64,000 bases of DNA, taken from NCBI GenBank assembly GCA_016841965.1, contig JAEANN010000044.1, positions 310,001 to 374,000 of the forward strand, written 5' to 3'. Each line of letters begins with the position of its first letter. Positions within the stretch are counted from its first letter, which is position 1. This DNA comes from Candidatus Roseilinea mizusawaensis (GTDB lineage: Bacteria > Chloroflexota > Anaerolineae > J036 > Brachytrichaceae). Both the position numbers and the translations under genes were made by a program. The notes under the pieces are model-generated. The model saw only the letters and a list, made by a program, of their open reading frames with translations, did no database searches and was not told where the DNA came from. Below, piece after piece: positions 54,957 through 64,000 of the stretch.

Positions 54957-56674
54957 CGGCATGCTCCGCCGACGTGAAAGTAAGCCAGATAAGACCCCAC
55001 CTTCAATGGCGCGGAATAACATCGGTCCAATAATGCGGTCAATGTGGGATCGCGCGTGATGTGGGTGTAGCGGCCGTCTTCTTTGGTGGTCAGCACAAAG
55101 GCGGCCGGGGGGTCGTTCTCCAAGCGCTCGACGATTTGCTGAGCGGTGCAGGTGGGGCAGGCCAGCAGCTCTACGACGAAATCGCCGTCGCGTTGCGCCG
55201 CCCATAGAATTTCTTTGGGGGCGATCAACCGGTCGTGAGGGGCGGTTTTGGAGGCGATGATGGCGCTGATCTCGCGGCCGCCGCGCCGGCCATACTCGTA
55301 GATTGTGGCGTAGTCGGCGGTGGTCTGGGTGGCTGTGGTCACCGTCCAGCCGGCCAGGCTGAAGGCAACGGCGCCGGCCAGCAGCGCCGGTCGGACGCGT
55401 CGCAGCGCCAACCCGCATATCAGCACTGCTAGCCCAAGTGGAATCACCAACGCGATGACTTGCAACTGTGCGCCGAAGCGTAGTCGCGTCCACAAGTCGT
55501 TCGTCTCGAAGGTGAGCGCATACTGCGGCAGCAATGGGTCTGGCAAGACCCGCGCAAAAAACAACGCGCATGCTGCGGCAGTGGCCAGAACAGCGCTTCG
55601 AGGACGCGCCGACTCCCACAACGCCTTGAATGTCGGGCTTTCGGCCAGCGCCAGGCTGACCAGGATCAACATGCCTAAAAATACCGGGTAGTGGTAGCGC
55701 GGGAAGCCCATTGGCAGTTCGTTGCCGGCGCTGTAAAGCGCCATGCCGAGCAGGCTGAAAAGCAGCAGGGCGTCGGCGTAACCGATTGCTGCGCCGCGCG
55801 CCATTTGTCTGATGCGATGCACAACGACGATCAGCCAGGCCGCGACGAACGGGATGCCGATCCAGACACTGGTGATGCCGCCGCCCATGAGGATGCGCGA
55901 GATGGTGCGTTGTATTCCGCTGTTGGCCGCTTGCACTCTGGTGATGGATGGCCACAGCGCCTCGATGGGGAATTGGCTCCATGCGATGAAGAGCAGAAAG
56001 CTGAGGGCAAAGCTTAAGCTACCTAGGGCCAAGCCCATCAGCGCGCTGGCCACACGCCGGCGTCGCAACAGCAACACGATCAGCAAGGCGGCTCCTAACA
56101 GCAGGGTTGAAGGCAACCATTTGATCCAAAGGAGCAGCGCCCAACTTAAGCCAATCCATGCAACGCGTTGCGCTGAAGGCGCAGTCTCAGTGATGCTGAG
56201 CGCCAGCAGTAGTGCCACCATGCCGAGCGGGAACAGGGTGTTATCAATGTCAAGCAGCAGGCTGCCCTGCAGCGCCAGCGGATGGATCGCCCAGATCGAG
56301 GCAGCGATGAGGCCGGCGCGCCGGGCGCGCGCCACATCCGCGCTGAGCGCCAAGCAGGTCATGGGCAACAGCCACAGCACAGCCAGGAAGCTCAACCCGC
56401 CGACCAGCCGCATGGCCGGCAGCGTGTAACCGAATGCCTGCATCGCCAGGCTACCCAATGCGATGTAGAGCGGTGGATGGGGAATGGCTATTGCGCTCCA
56501 GGCGCCGCGCGCAATGCGCGCGAAATCCTGGGCGAAGACAACCTCGTCGGTGTAGATCAGCTTCTCCTGAGACAAGACAAAGATCAACACATACAGCCCT
56601 GTCAATGCTGCCAGCGCCGGCCAGATTGGCCTGCTGTAAAGCGCGCGGAGTCTCGCCACCCAAAGGCTCTTCAT
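54953..56674 (-). CDS. GT39-like membrane glycosyltransferase, paralogue A
   Basis: The 573-residue polytopic membrane protein is similar in topology to the next gene. It has YTDEVVFAQDFARIARGAW with an acidic loop, IPHPPLYIALGSLAM, LLLDIDNTLFPLGMVALLL and PRYHYPVFLGMLILV. These align with the counterpart blocks in paralogue B, so the two look like an ancient tandem duplication. The C-terminus ends in an extracytoplasmic domain with two cysteines (LACPTCTAQQ) and HVGGACR. ATG at 56674 is used in place of an upstream TTG. It probably moves a sugar from polyprenyl phosphate onto a surface acceptor. Confidence 0.85.
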   Translation of the reverse strand: MKSLWVARLRALYSRPIWPALAALTGLYVLIFVLSQEKLIYTDEVVFAQDFARIARGAWSAIAIPHPPLYIALGSLAMQAFGYTLPAMRLVGGLSFLAVLWLLPMTCLALSADVARARRAGLIAASIWAIHPLALQGSLLLDIDNTLFPLGMVALLLALSITETAPSAQRVAWIGLSWALLLWIKWLPSTLLLGAALLIVLLLRRRRVASALMGLALGSLSFALSFLLFIAWSQFPIEALWPSITRVQAANSGIQRTISRILMGGGITSVWIGIPFVAAWLIVVVHRIRQMARGAAIGYADALLLFSLLGMALYSAGNELPMGFPRYHYPVFLGMLILVSLALAESPTFKALWESARPRSAVLATAAACALFFARVLPDPLLPQYALTFETNDLWTRLRFGAQLQVIALVIPLGLAVLICGLALRRVRPALLAGAVAFSLAGWTVTTATQTTADYATIYEYGRRGGREISAIIASKTAPHDRLIAPKEILWAAQRDGDFVVELLACPTCTAQQIVERLENDPPAAFVLTTKEDGRYTHITRDPTLTALLDRCYSAPLKVGSYLAYFHVGGACR

Positions 56675-56705
56675 ACGTCTGTCAGGCAAAAAGAGGAACT
56701 GAAAG

Positions 56706-57407
56706 CTACTTGAACCTGTAGCTGAGAATCAGGCCGATCATGCGCAGACCGGTGCGCAGTGCGCCTTTAAAGTTGCCGGTGATCTTGGACTCGCCCACAC
56801 GCCCACGATAGTTGACCGGCACTTCAATGACCCGGATGCCGGCGCGCAAAGCCAGAATTACCATCTCGGGCAGGAAGTGAGACTTGCCAACGGTGAAATG
56901 ATCCTGAATGCGTTCAAGCGCCGAACGGTGGATCAGGCGCAACGTGCAGCCGCAGTCGCTGAGCGAAGGGCCGTTATAGAGCAACTGCAGCATCTTGGCG
57001 ACTGCCCAGTTACCCACGCGCAGAAACCAGCCCATGTTGGCTTCCTTCCAGATCATCTCGCGGGTGGTGCGCGTGCCGCACACCATCTCAAATTCCTCGG
57101 CGTAGGCGAGCAGCTTCAGCACGTCGCGGCCCACGAACGTGCCGTCTGGCTCAGCCAGGATGACCAGATCGCCGATCGCTTCACGCATGCCACGTCGTAG
57201 CGCATAACCGTAGCCCTGTTGGGTTTCGAGCACTACGCGGGCCGGCGTTTTTGCCGCCTCCTCGGCTGTGCGATCGCGCGAGTTGTTGTTGACCACGATT
57301 ACTTCATCCACGACGTCTGGAATCCAGAAATCCTCCACAGCCTGGCGGATGTATTGTTCTTCGTTGTAGGCCGGGAAGATCACGCTCACGCGTTTGCCGT
57401 TATACAT
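56706..57407 (-). CDS. GT2-family glycosyltransferase
   Basis: The 233-residue GT-A enzyme has VSVIFPAYNEEQYIRQAVEDF, DEVIVVNNNSRDRTAEEA, LVILAEPDGTFVGRDV (position of the D-x-D, here EPD) and an LTERG-like DCGCTLRLIHRSAL block. The tail RGRVGESKITGNFKGALRTG resembles the polyprenol-phosphate sugar transferase group. No membrane helices follow. It sits with a methyltransferase whose end it overlaps by 8 bases, so the two are translated together. The donor is unknown; a lipid-carrier glucosyl or mannosyl transferase is likely. Confidence 0.9.
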   Translation of the reverse strand: MYNGKRVSVIFPAYNEEQYIRQAVEDFWIPDVVDEVIVVNNNSRDRTAEEAAKTPARVVLETQQGYGYALRRGMREAIGDLVILAEPDGTFVGRDVLKLLAYAEEFEMVCGTRTTREMIWKEANMGWFLRVGNWAVAKMLQLLYNGPSLSDCGCTLRLIHRSALERIQDHFTVGKSHFLPEMVILALRAGIRVIEVPVNYRGRVGESKITGNFKGALRTGLRMIGLILSYRFK

Positions 57408-58080
57408 GGTGTTCTCTCGATGATGAATCTGGTTTTTGTGCGACGATTAGCATTTGGCCGGCAAATGGTTTGAACGGCGATGCCAGATATAGGCGAATCA
57501 ACCAGGCCGGCACAGCCATATTAAGGCCACGCACGCTATAGGGCAGGAAGCGCGGCATGACTTTCTCGATGCGGAATCCCTGGGCGCGCAACAGGTTTGG
57601 GAGCGAGATGTGAGTGAAGATAGAACGATGCGTGTAATCATCGAAATAGTGGCGATAGGCGTAGTAAAAGTTGGGCTGAATGACGATTAGCCGGCCGCGT
57701 GGACGAAGACGGTGGTGAATTTCCTTGACCAGCGTCGTCACGTTGTTCGGTTCAAAATGTTCCAGCACGTTTGACGCTAAGATAGCGTCAAATTGTTGAT
57801 CGCCCAGACAGGCAAGACCTGTGGAGAGATCGTGGAGGAGGACCTCCACGTCTGGAGCAGCAAATTCCGGCGTGCGTTCCCAGAGATCGATAGCGACCTT
57901 GCGGGCTGCCCGTGTGTAGTTGATCCAATAGCAGTATCCTGCGCCCAACTCGAGTACGTGACCGTCGGCTGGGATGTAGAGGGATACGAAAGCGCTGACC
58001 ACCTCCCACACGCCGGCGCGGGCTGGATGCGCAGTCAGGTGCGCTGCATGATAGGCTTGGCGGTAAGTGTGTTTGGTCAT
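57400..58080 (-). CDS. SAM-dependent class I methyltransferase
   Basis: The 226-residue Rossmann methyltransferase has motif [15 protein letters not shown], motif II acid in KVAIDLWER and motif [17 protein letters not shown]. Post-motif [21 protein letters not shown]-like [12 protein letters not shown] follows. The tail ([22 protein letters not shown]) is hydrophobic and common in methyltransferases tied to glycan or lipid-linked sugar synthesis. Its start overlaps the aminotransferase stop by 4 bases (ATGA). The target is not readable, but the surroundings suggest a sugar or lipid carrier. Confidence 0.9.
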   Translation of the reverse strand: MTKHTYRQAYHAAHLTAHPARAGVWEVVSAFVSLYIPADGHVLELGAGYCYWINYTRAARKVAIDLWERTPEFAAPDVEVLLHDLSTGLACLGDQQFDAILASNVLEHFEPNNVTTLVKEIHHRLRPRGRLIVIQPNFYYAYRHYFDDYTHRSIFTHISLPNLLRAQGFRIEKVMPRFLPYSVRGLNMAVPAWLIRLYLASPFKPFAGQMLIVAQKPDSSSREHHV

Positions 58081-59219
58081 GGCCGATTAGCCGGTTCGTG
58101 AGCTGCTGCGCGCAGTGCGCGCGCCACATGTGCTTGTTGCTCCTCGCTCAGTTCTGGATAGATCGGCAACGACAGGATTTCCTGCGCGGCGGCCTCGGTG
58201 TGCGGCAAGTCGCCGGCCCGATAGCCGAGGCCGGCAAAACTCTTTTGCAAGTGCAGCGGGATTGGGTAGTGAATACCGGTCTCGATGCCTTGGGCGGCTA
58301 GATATGCCTGTACCTCAGCGCGATGTGGCACCCGTATCACAAAGAGGTGCCACACCGGCTCGCAATCTGTAGGCACAAACGGCAGCCCGATGGGCATATC
58401 AGCCAGCAGCTCTAGGTACCGCTGAGCAATCGCTTGACGGCGGGCTGTCCAATCAGGCAAATGCCGCAACTTGACGCGCAAAACCGCCGCTTGCAAGGTG
58501 TCCAACCGCTCGCCATAGCCGACCTGATCGTGTTCGTACTTGGCGCGCTTTCCATCAGGTCGAACTGCTCGCCCATGGTCACGCAGCGCGAGCACACGCT
58601 GCGCTAGCGCTGGATCGTTTGTGGTGACGGCGCCGGCATCCCCATACGCGCCCAGGTTTTTCCCCGGATAGAAACTGAAACAGGCTGCATGCCCGAGCGT
58701 TCCTACGCTTTGCCCCTTATACGTGGCCCCGTGTGCTTGCGCCGCATCCTCGATGATGACAAGACCATGCTGCTGAGCCAACGCCTGGATGGCGTCCATG
58801 TCAGCCGGCATGCCGTACAGATGTACCGGCACGATTGCCTTGGTGCGCGGCGTAATCGCCCGTGCGGCTGCCTCTGGGCTGATCGTATAGGTCTGCGGGT
58901 CAATATCCACGAACACAGGCCTGGCTCCTACATGAACAATCGCCTCGGCGGTAGCACAGAAGGTGTGTGCGACGGTGATTACCTCATCGCCGGGTTGAAC
59001 GCCGCAAGCCTGTAACGCTAATTGCAACGCCGCTGTGCCCGACGCCACGCCTACCGCATGCGCTGCACCGCAGTAGCGAGCGAACTCCTGTTCAAATGTC
59101 TGTACATCTGGTCCGTTAATAAAAGACGTTGTTTCGATCACGCGCTGAATCGCTGCGTCGATCTCGAATTTGATCGTCGCATACTGCGCTTTCAGGTCAA
59201 TGAGTGGGATTTTGCTCAT
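58077..59219 (-). CDS. DegT/DnrJ-type sugar aminotransferase
   Basis: The 380-residue PLP aminotransferase works on a keto nucleotide sugar. The start is [13 protein letters not shown] (ATG 59219). It has [43 protein letters not shown], and the PLP lysine in [38 protein letters not shown] and [16 protein letters not shown] complete the family. Together with the neighbouring acetyltransferase and Gfo/Idh oxidoreductase it resembles the WlbC/WbpE step, amination at C3 of UDP-3-keto-GlcNAcA. dTDP-3-amino-sugar enzymes such as FdtB/QdtB are equally possible from sequence alone. Confidence 0.92.
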   Translation of the reverse strand: MSKIPLIDLKAQYATIKFEIDAAIQRVIETTSFINGPDVQTFEQEFARYCGAAHAVGVASGTAALQLALQACGVQPGDEVITVAHTFCATAEAIVHVGARPVFVDIDPQTYTISPEAAARAITPRTKAIVPVHLYGMPADMDAIQALAQQHGLVIIEDAAQAHGATYKGQSVGTLGHAACFSFYPGKNLGAYGDAGAVTTNDPALAQRVLALRDHGRAVRPDGKRAKYEHDQVGYGERLDTLQAAVLRVKLRHLPDWTARRQAIAQRYLELLADMPIGLPFVPTDCEPVWHLFVIRVPHRAEVQAYLAAQGIETGIHYPIPLHLQKSFAGLGYRAGDLPHTEAAAQEILSLPIYPELSEEQQAHVARALRAAAHEPANRP

Positions 59220-59847
59220 GGTAAGCCCTAATGTAGTCAATGGAATTGATTACGCGAGCCGGGTTGCCGACTACCACTTCGCGTGGTAAGACGTCGCGCG
59301 TGACGACTGCGCCGGCTCCCACCAGTGCTTCAGCGCCGATACGCACACCCGGCAGCAGAATTGCCCCTGCGCCGATTCGTGCACCGCGCTCAATATGGAC
59401 GCCCTGCAATTGTGCTTTGGCGCGCGGTGAACCCGGGTAGCGCGCATTGGTCATCACTACGCATGGCCCGATCCAACAGCCCTCCTCTAGGACTGAAAAC
59501 TCCGGCACAAAGGCGTTAGAGTGAATGCGCACATCGTCCCCGATCAGCACATGATGCTCGACAATGCTGTGGCTGCCGATGCTGACCCGATGGCCAATCT
59601 GATTGTCCTCACGAATGAGCACGCCATGACCGGTCTGGAAATCGTCACCGATCTGGTTGCCGGCATAGATGACTGTATGTGAGCGCACAATGGCCCGCGC
59701 GCCGATGCGGGTTGCTACCTCGCCGGCCAATCGCCCGCGCGCCGGTTCGCCGACAATGACAAAGGCGCCGAGCGTCACTGCTTCGCCGAGCACGACGCCG
59801 GAGTAGACGATGCATGTGGGGTGGCGTTGCGCGTCGGTGTCGCTCAT
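59197..59847 (-). CDS. Hexapeptide-repeat N-acetyltransferase (WlbB/WbpD-like)
   Basis: The 216-residue protein folds into a left-handed beta helix of hexapeptide repeats ([59 protein letters not shown]), with the terminal [10 protein letters not shown] of sugar O- or N-acyltransferases. WlbB/WbpD acetylate the 3-amino group of UDP-GlcNAc3NA. The presence of the aminotransferase (23-base overlap downstream) and oxidoreductase (4-base overlap upstream) supports that assignment. It acts in the cytosol with acetyl-CoA. Confidence 0.88.
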   Translation of the reverse strand: MSDTDAQRHPTCIVYSGVVLGEAVTLGAFVIVGEPARGRLAGEVATRIGARAIVRSHTVIYAGNQIGDDFQTGHGVLIREDNQIGHRVSIGSHSIVEHHVLIGDDVRIHSNAFVPEFSVLEEGCWIGPCVVMTNARYPGSPRAKAQLQGVHIERGARIGAGAILLPGVRIGAEALVGAGAVVTRDVLPREVVVGNPARVINSIDYIRAYHEQNPTH

Positions 59848-60914
59848 GATGTCTTCTCCACATCCTGCGAAGGTGGGTGCTGGAGCGTTGTCAAGCGAAC
59901 TTCCACACCACGTGCCATAGACTCGTACATTGCCAATACCAACGCCAGTGAACGGCGGCCTTCGTGGCCATGCGTCTGCGGTAGCCGTCCGTCGTGAATG
60001 GCTGCAATGGTGTCAGCGAGCACCGCGCGATGGCTCGTCCCATATACCGAGGGTGGATCAACTGCTTCGGCGCTAATCAGGTGCCGCTCTTGCTCGAGCT
60101 GTCCCTCAACCTTCCAGAGCACCCTGCGATTTAGCGCTGTGCCGCCCACCTTGACCGAGCCGCGCTCGCCGAAGATCGCCACCGAGCCTTCCAAGTTCTC
60201 CGGCCATGTCACTGTGGAGCCTTCGACGACGCCTAAAGCGCCCGAGGCAAAACGCCATACGGCCACACCTACGTCTTCGCATTCCATGCGGTGCGCCAAC
60301 GTCGCGCCATAGGCAAACACGCTATCCACGTCGCCCATCAGCCACTGGAGCGCATCAATATGATGGATCGATTGATTCATGAGCGCGCCGCCATCCATTG
60401 CCCGCGTGCCATGCCAGCCATCCTCGTAGTAACTCTGCGGCCGATACCAGCGCACGGTGGCGTTGCCGAGCAGCAGCCGACCAAGCTGGCCCGAATCTAC
60501 TAACCGCTTCAAATCTTGCATCGGCGGGTTGTAACGGTTTTGCAATACTACGGTGAGGGTCACGCCGGCGCGCTCACAGGCCTGAATGAGGGCGTCGGCG
60601 TCGGCCAACGAGAGCGCCATCGGCTTTTCAACCACGACGTGTTTACCATGCTGAGCGGCCTCGATGCCGATCTGCGCGTGCAGTCCGCTGGGCACGCAGA
60701 TGCACACCACGTCAATGTCTTTTCGCTCTAGCACGCGCCGATAGTCGGTGAGCGGTTGTGCACCGAATTGCTGGGCAAGGTGGATTGCCCGCGACTCAAT
60801 CACGTCCGCGACGGCAACCAGTTTGGCGGACGTACGCAAATCCACTAAGGATTGCGCATGGCGAGGCGCGATGCGTCCGCAACCGATGATGGCGAATTGG
60901 AGGATAGTCTTCAT
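59844..60914 (-). CDS. Gfo/Idh/MocA-family sugar oxidoreductase (WlbA/WbpB-like)
   Basis: The 356-residue NAD(P)-dependent oxidoreductase has an N-terminal Rossmann fold with FAIIGCGRIAPRHAQSL (about 8-24). VCICVPSGLHAQIGIEAAQHGKHVVVEKPMALS includes the EKP motif. The substrate domain has GTRAMDGGALMNQSIHHIDAL with the catalytic histidine/aspartate region. In the WlbA route it oxidises the C3 hydroxyl of UDP-GlcNAcA before the aminotransferase. Its 3' end overlaps the acetyltransferase start by 4 bases, and the GT4 stop lies 3 bases upstream. The exact substrate is inferred from gene order. Confidence 0.9.
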   Translation of the reverse strand: MKTILQFAIIGCGRIAPRHAQSLVDLRTSAKLVAVADVIESRAIHLAQQFGAQPLTDYRRVLERKDIDVVCICVPSGLHAQIGIEAAQHGKHVVVEKPMALSLADADALIQACERAGVTLTVVLQNRYNPPMQDLKRLVDSGQLGRLLLGNATVRWYRPQSYYEDGWHGTRAMDGGALMNQSIHHIDALQWLMGDVDSVFAYGATLAHRMECEDVGVAVWRFASGALGVVEGSTVTWPENLEGSVAIFGERGSVKVGGTALNRRVLWKVEGQLEQERHLISAEAVDPPSVYGTSHRAVLADTIAAIHDGRLPQTHGHEGRRSLALVLAMYESMARGVEVRLTTLQHPPSQDVEKTS

Positions 60915-60917
60915 AGC

Positions 60918-62078
60918 TCAAAACCTTTTAGGGTACGAGGTGTCCTTGGCTGCTCGATACACATCGAGCATGCGCTCGGCCATGATTTCGGCGCGAAACA
61001 GGGTGGCTCTTTCCCACGCCGATTGCTGCCACTGCGCCCGCGTGCTCGCGTCAAGGCCGAGCACGCTGAGGAGCGCATCCCGCAAGGCAGGGGTGTCCGC
61101 GGGCGGCACGAGGAGGCCGTGTCTGCCATGCACCACCACTTCCGGAATGCCGCCGACGCGCGTGGCTACGACGGGCAAGCCGGCGGCCAACGCTTCGATC
61201 ACCGATAGGGGCAGCCCCTCGCCCAATGAGGGGAGCACGAATAGGTCACTGCCGGCCAGTAAACGGAGCGTGTCGGTGCGAAAGCCTAAGATGTGTACGT
61301 GGTCGCTCACGTTGAGCGCAGCAGCTTGTTGCGCCAACGCCGCTTGTTCATCCGGCGCGCCGGCGAAGATGAAGTGAGCACGTGGGAAGCGTTGCAGTAC
61401 CGCCGGCAGCGCCGCGATCAAAAAACGATGCCCTTTGTTAGCCGCCAAGCGGGCTAATGTCAGCGCAATCACGTCTTCTGCTGCAAGGCGTAACTCTGCG
61501 CGTAGCTCGGCCCGCGCCTGGGTGATGAACCACGGCTCGAACGTCGGCAAGGAGACGCAATTGTGAATGACCTCGATCTGCGTTGCCGGAATGCCGTAGA
61601 GCTGCGTCAACTTCTCGGCATTATCGTGCGAGACGGCGACGACGCGCGCGGCGTGTCGTCGCGACAGGCGGAACAACGTCGGTAATATGGGCTTAAGCGC
61701 CGGGGAGATGACGATATCGCTCAGTGGCGATACACGTTGTTCAACGCAGATCAACGGGGTTGCCGTCCCAGATAAAGCAAAGCTAAAGGCAATTCCTAGC
61801 CGGCTACCCGGATGATTCGAGTTGAGATGAACAACGTCGTGCTGCCGACTCAAGCGACGCAGCGCCGGGATGACGGTTGGCCACTGTGTTGGGCGGTCAA
61901 GCGGCCACGAATGCACTGCGCCGATGGCGCTCAGCTCTGTTGTGAATGGGCGCAGGTTGGGATGATCGGGTAGAACAAAGCTGAAGCGAGCATGCCCCGC
62001 CAAGGCGCCGGCTAATTGCACGACGTACCGTTCTGCCCCACCGACTTCACGAGCGGTGATAATGACGAGCACTTGCAC
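60918..62078 (-). CDS. GT4-family glycosyltransferase
   Basis: The 386-residue GT-B glycosyltransferase has an N-terminal ITAREVGGAERYVVQLAGALAG and DVVHLNSNHPG, a middle VVAVSHDNAEKLTQLYGIP and a C-terminal LFVLPSLGEGLPLSVIEALAAGLPVVATRVGGIPEV (EX7E pair present). A GTG start at 62078 is chosen because a GGGAGGAGGG site lies 8 bases before it; an upstream GTG at 62108 has no such site. It sits at the head of the aminosugar genes and may use the uronic acid they make. Donor and acceptor are not certain. Confidence 0.92.
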   Translation of the reverse strand: MQVLVIITAREVGGAERYVVQLAGALAGHARFSFVLPDHPNLRPFTTELSAIGAVHSWPLDRPTQWPTVIPALRRLSRQHDVVHLNSNHPGSRLGIAFSFALSGTATPLICVEQRVSPLSDIVISPALKPILPTLFRLSRRHAARVVAVSHDNAEKLTQLYGIPATQIEVIHNCVSLPTFEPWFITQARAELRAELRLAAEDVIALTLARLAANKGHRFLIAALPAVLQRFPRAHFIFAGAPDEQAALAQQAAALNVSDHVHILGFRTDTLRLLAGSDLFVLPSLGEGLPLSVIEALAAGLPVVATRVGGIPEVVVHGRHGLLVPPADTPALRDALLSVLGLDASTRAQWQQSAWERATLFRAEIMAERMLDVYRAAKDTSYPKRF

Positions 62079-62145
62079 CGATCTGCCCTCCTCCCGTAGC
62101 TTGACCACGCTGTATCACCGTGTTCATTCCACCACAATGCGCGGC

Positions 62146-62922
62146 CTAGATCGGCTGGCACCGCACAAAGATACGGTAACCTAAAACGGTCCAGCCCCGT
62201 TGTGATACCCAACGGTCGAGTCGTTGCCACATGCGCGGCGGATTAGCCATGCGTCCGAACTTATAGAAAAACTCCAGCACGTAAGGAAAGGTCTCCCGAC
62301 AGGCACGGTCGGTGATGCGCAGCCCGGCCTGGTGAAGGATGGCAAACACCTCATGTTGGGAGAATACCGTGTCAATCGGCTGTTCGGTGCGCAGTGGGTG
62401 TTCGTGCGGCAGAAAGCCGCGCATAGGGCGGATCAACGGCGCCAATAGCGCCGTCGGCACACTGAAGGGCAGCCATGCCGCGCTGTTGGGAAAGGTGATG
62501 ACAAACGCTCCCTCGGGCTTGAGCAATGGCTTGAGGGCGAGCAGCGCTTGCAACGGCCAGCGCAGGTGTTCTAGGACCTCGGTCAGAATGATCGTATCAA
62601 AAAACGCTGCCGGTAATGCCGGTAGATTCGTAAGACTCGCCTGCATAATATGCGCTGCATCCCCCAGATGAGCGCGCGCCTTATCAACATTGGCTGGCGA
62701 TATCTCCAGCCCGTAGAGTTCTGCCGTTGGATAGCGCCGATGAAGCTCGACCAAAAGCTGTCCGGCGCCGCAGCCCGCGTCGAGCACGCGCTGTCCCTTT
62801 ACATCACCGATAAACTCGGCTACGGCCGGGTAGAAATCCGAGTGCATGGATAGCTCGCCACCAAAAGCGTCGTAGCGAGCCGCAATCTCAGCATCCGTAA
62901 GATCGTGGCCTACCTTGATCAT
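62146..62922 (-). CDS. SAM-dependent class I methyltransferase
   Basis: The 258-residue methyltransferase has motif I VLDAGCGAGQLLVEL, the acidic motif II LYGLEISPANVDKAR and motif IV FDTIILTEVLEHLRWP. The post-motif LKPEGAFVITFPNSAAW follows. The rest (RPMRGFLPHEHPLRTEQPIDTVFS) resembles sugar or polyketide O-methyltransferases of the UbiG-like group. ATG at 62922 has an excellent AGGAGGTG site and overlaps the upstream gene stop by 4 bases. The substrate is unknown, with a glycan residue likely. Confidence 0.92.
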   Translation of the reverse strand: MIKVGHDLTDAEIAARYDAFGGELSMHSDFYPAVAEFIGDVKGQRVLDAGCGAGQLLVELHRRYPTAELYGLEISPANVDKARAHLGDAAHIMQASLTNLPALPAAFFDTIILTEVLEHLRWPLQALLALKPLLKPEGAFVITFPNSAAWLPFSVPTALLAPLIRPMRGFLPHEHPLRTEQPIDTVFSQHEVFAILHQAGLRITDRACRETFPYVLEFFYKFGRMANPPRMWQRLDRWVSQRGWTVLGYRIFVRCQPI

Positions 62923-64000
62923 GTCCGCACCTCCTGCATCAAGCGCAACATGGTCTGAACGCGCTGTTTCCACGTGTGGTCGCGCAGCACGCGGGCGCGC
63001 GCCGCCTCAGCAATGCGTCGGCGCTCATCCTCATGGCTCAGGTAGTAGTGAATCTTGTCCAACATCTCCTCGGCAGTGTCAAAGCACACGATCTCTTTGC
63101 CTTCCTCGAAAAACTCATTCACGCCGGGAACGCGCTGGAGCAACTGAAACACGCCACAGGCGGCCAGCTCGAAAGCGCGCAAGTTCAAGCCGCGATCCAG
63201 TTCGCCAGGCTGATGATCCACGTGGAAGTTCAAGCCGATCTTGGCTGCGCATAGCGCCTTGACCTGCGCTTCGCCCCAGATTTGCCCTTGCCATGCCTTC
63301 AAGATCGGGCTGCCGATGAAGTGTTCACGGTAGCCGCCCCACACCTTTACGTCCACGCCCCGGGCGATGGCGAGTTCGATCATTTGCCGGCGCGCATGAT
63401 GGAAGCGGCTGCTGAGGCCACCGATGAAGCACACATCGCTGCCGTAGCGGGTGCGCTCGGCTTCTGTGAGCTCGACCGGCCGATGGATTTCAGGGTCAAT
63501 GCCTATCGGCACATACGCAATGCGCCCGGCTGCGCCGGCTGCGCGCAGGCCGGCTTCTAAATTGGCCGGCTGGAAGATAAGATCGAAGTAGGGCAGATTG
63601 GCGCGGTCGCGCGGCAGCATGGTGTTGGCCGGCAACCCGCACCACTGCACCAGCGTCAGGCCGCGCTGTTTGAGCGCCTGTAGCGTGGATCGCCAGATGC
63701 TGCTGCCGAGCGGGATGAACACCACATCGGGTTTGAAATGCTCGATGCGGCGTAGCAGGCTGCGCTGGAGCAGCCACACGTCGAGGCGCGTGCCCCACAG
63801 ACCGGCGCGCATGACCTTGGCCAGCGGCAACGGCAGATGCGCGCGGCGATGCTGGGGCAACAAGAAGCTGCTGCGCATGTCCACCGCCACCTGGCAGCCC
63901 AGCTTCTCGAATTCACGCTTCCAACTGTAGAGCGTGTGCTGGGTGCGCAACAGATGCGTATTGAAATCGCCCCCTTGTACCCGCCAGCTTTGATAGGCCG
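62919..64000 (-). CDS. CgeB-like glycosyltransferase (5' end outside the window)
   Basis: The frame is open through base 64000, so the start is not in the window; AYQSWRVQGGDFNTHLLRTQ is the first readable part. The protein resembles CgeB/DUF3880-type GT-B transferases. Marks are DVVFIPLGSSIWRSTLQAL, VQWCGLPAN, FDLIFQPANLEAGLRAAG, IAYVPIGIDPEIHRP, CFIGGLSSRFHHARRQMIELA, GLNLRAFELAACGVFQLLQ and a DHTWKQRVQTML tail. It probably adds a sugar to the surface glycan, but the donor cannot be told. Its stop overlaps the next methyltransferase start by 4 bases. Confidence 0.88.
   Translation of the reverse strand, partial: AYQSWRVQGGDFNTHLLRTQHTLYSWKREFEKLGCQVAVDMRSSFLLPQHRRAHLPLPLAKVMRAGLWGTRLDVWLLQRSLLRRIEHFKPDVVFIPLGSSIWRSTLQALKQRGLTLVQWCGLPANTMLPRDRANLPYFDLIFQPANLEAGLRAAGAAGRIAYVPIGIDPEIHRPVELTEAERTRYGSDVCFIGGLSSRFHHARRQMIELAIARGVDVKVWGGYREHFIGSPILKAWQGQIWGEAQVKALCAAKIGLNFHVDHQPGELDRGLNLRAFELAACGVFQLLQRVPGVNEFFEEGKEIVCFDTAEEMLDKIHYYLSHEDERRRIAEAARARVLRDHTWKQRVQTMLRLMQEVRT

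Overview
The window is a GC-rich, densely coded bacterial chromosome segment with no rRNA, tRNA, insertion sequence or CRISPR array that I can see. Several features point to the Chloroflexota, probably an Anaerolineae-like lineage, but this is inferred from gene content and not from a phylogenetic marker. They are an FMN riboswitch in front of a RibXY-type riboflavin-precursor ABC transporter, Pro/Thr/Ala linkers after lipoprotein signal peptides, a giant secreted protein built of Ig-like repeats, and in-phase heptamer arrays between genes. The hexamer GCCGGC also recurs strikingly often throughout.

Layout. 1-5.3 kb: the 3' end of clpB with its terminator, a TolB-like lipoprotein, two heptamer arrays, an unknown gene, an N-acetylneuraminate-lyase-like aldolase and an esterase. 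5.6-15.6 kb: one 3322-residue secreted protein with a cysteine-less transglutaminase-like domain, a CXXCH motif, a cyclase-like alpha/alpha repeat domain and many Ig-like domains. 15.7-23.9 kb: xseA, then on the minus strand a carbohydrate operon (GH4 glycosidase, sugar isomerase/epimerase, glycogen synthase, unknown gene) and a membrane phosphatase-superfamily protein. 24-29.2 kb: argF, the diadenylate cyclase cdaA, and the FMN-riboswitch-controlled transporter operon, then a Rieske protein. 29.4-32.6 kb: a two-component system and a three-repeat DUF5666 protein whose Shine-Dalgarno lies in a long hairpin. 32.9-38.5 kb: a complete branched-chain amino-acid-type ABC operon (SBP, LivH, LivM, LivG, LivF).

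38.7-39.25 kb is a mosaic of broken gene pieces: pyrG and deoC fragments, plus fragments copied from the two-component system 8 kb away. 39.3-49 kb: rhodanese, thymidine kinase, a UbiD-family decarboxylase, a K+-independent membrane pyrophosphatase, and the conserved trio of circularly permuted ATP-grasp, alpha-E and transglutaminase proteins. 48.5-64 kb: a large minus-strand surface-glycan cluster. It holds glycosyltransferases, two paralogous GT39-like membrane proteins, methyltransferases, and an oxidoreductase/acetyltransferase/aminotransferase set resembling the route to UDP-2,3-diacetamido-uronic acids. The last gene runs off the right edge.

The observations most worth following are the gene-fragment mosaic, the hairpin that occludes the DUF5666 ribosome binding site, the composite giant surface protein, and the heptamer arrays.
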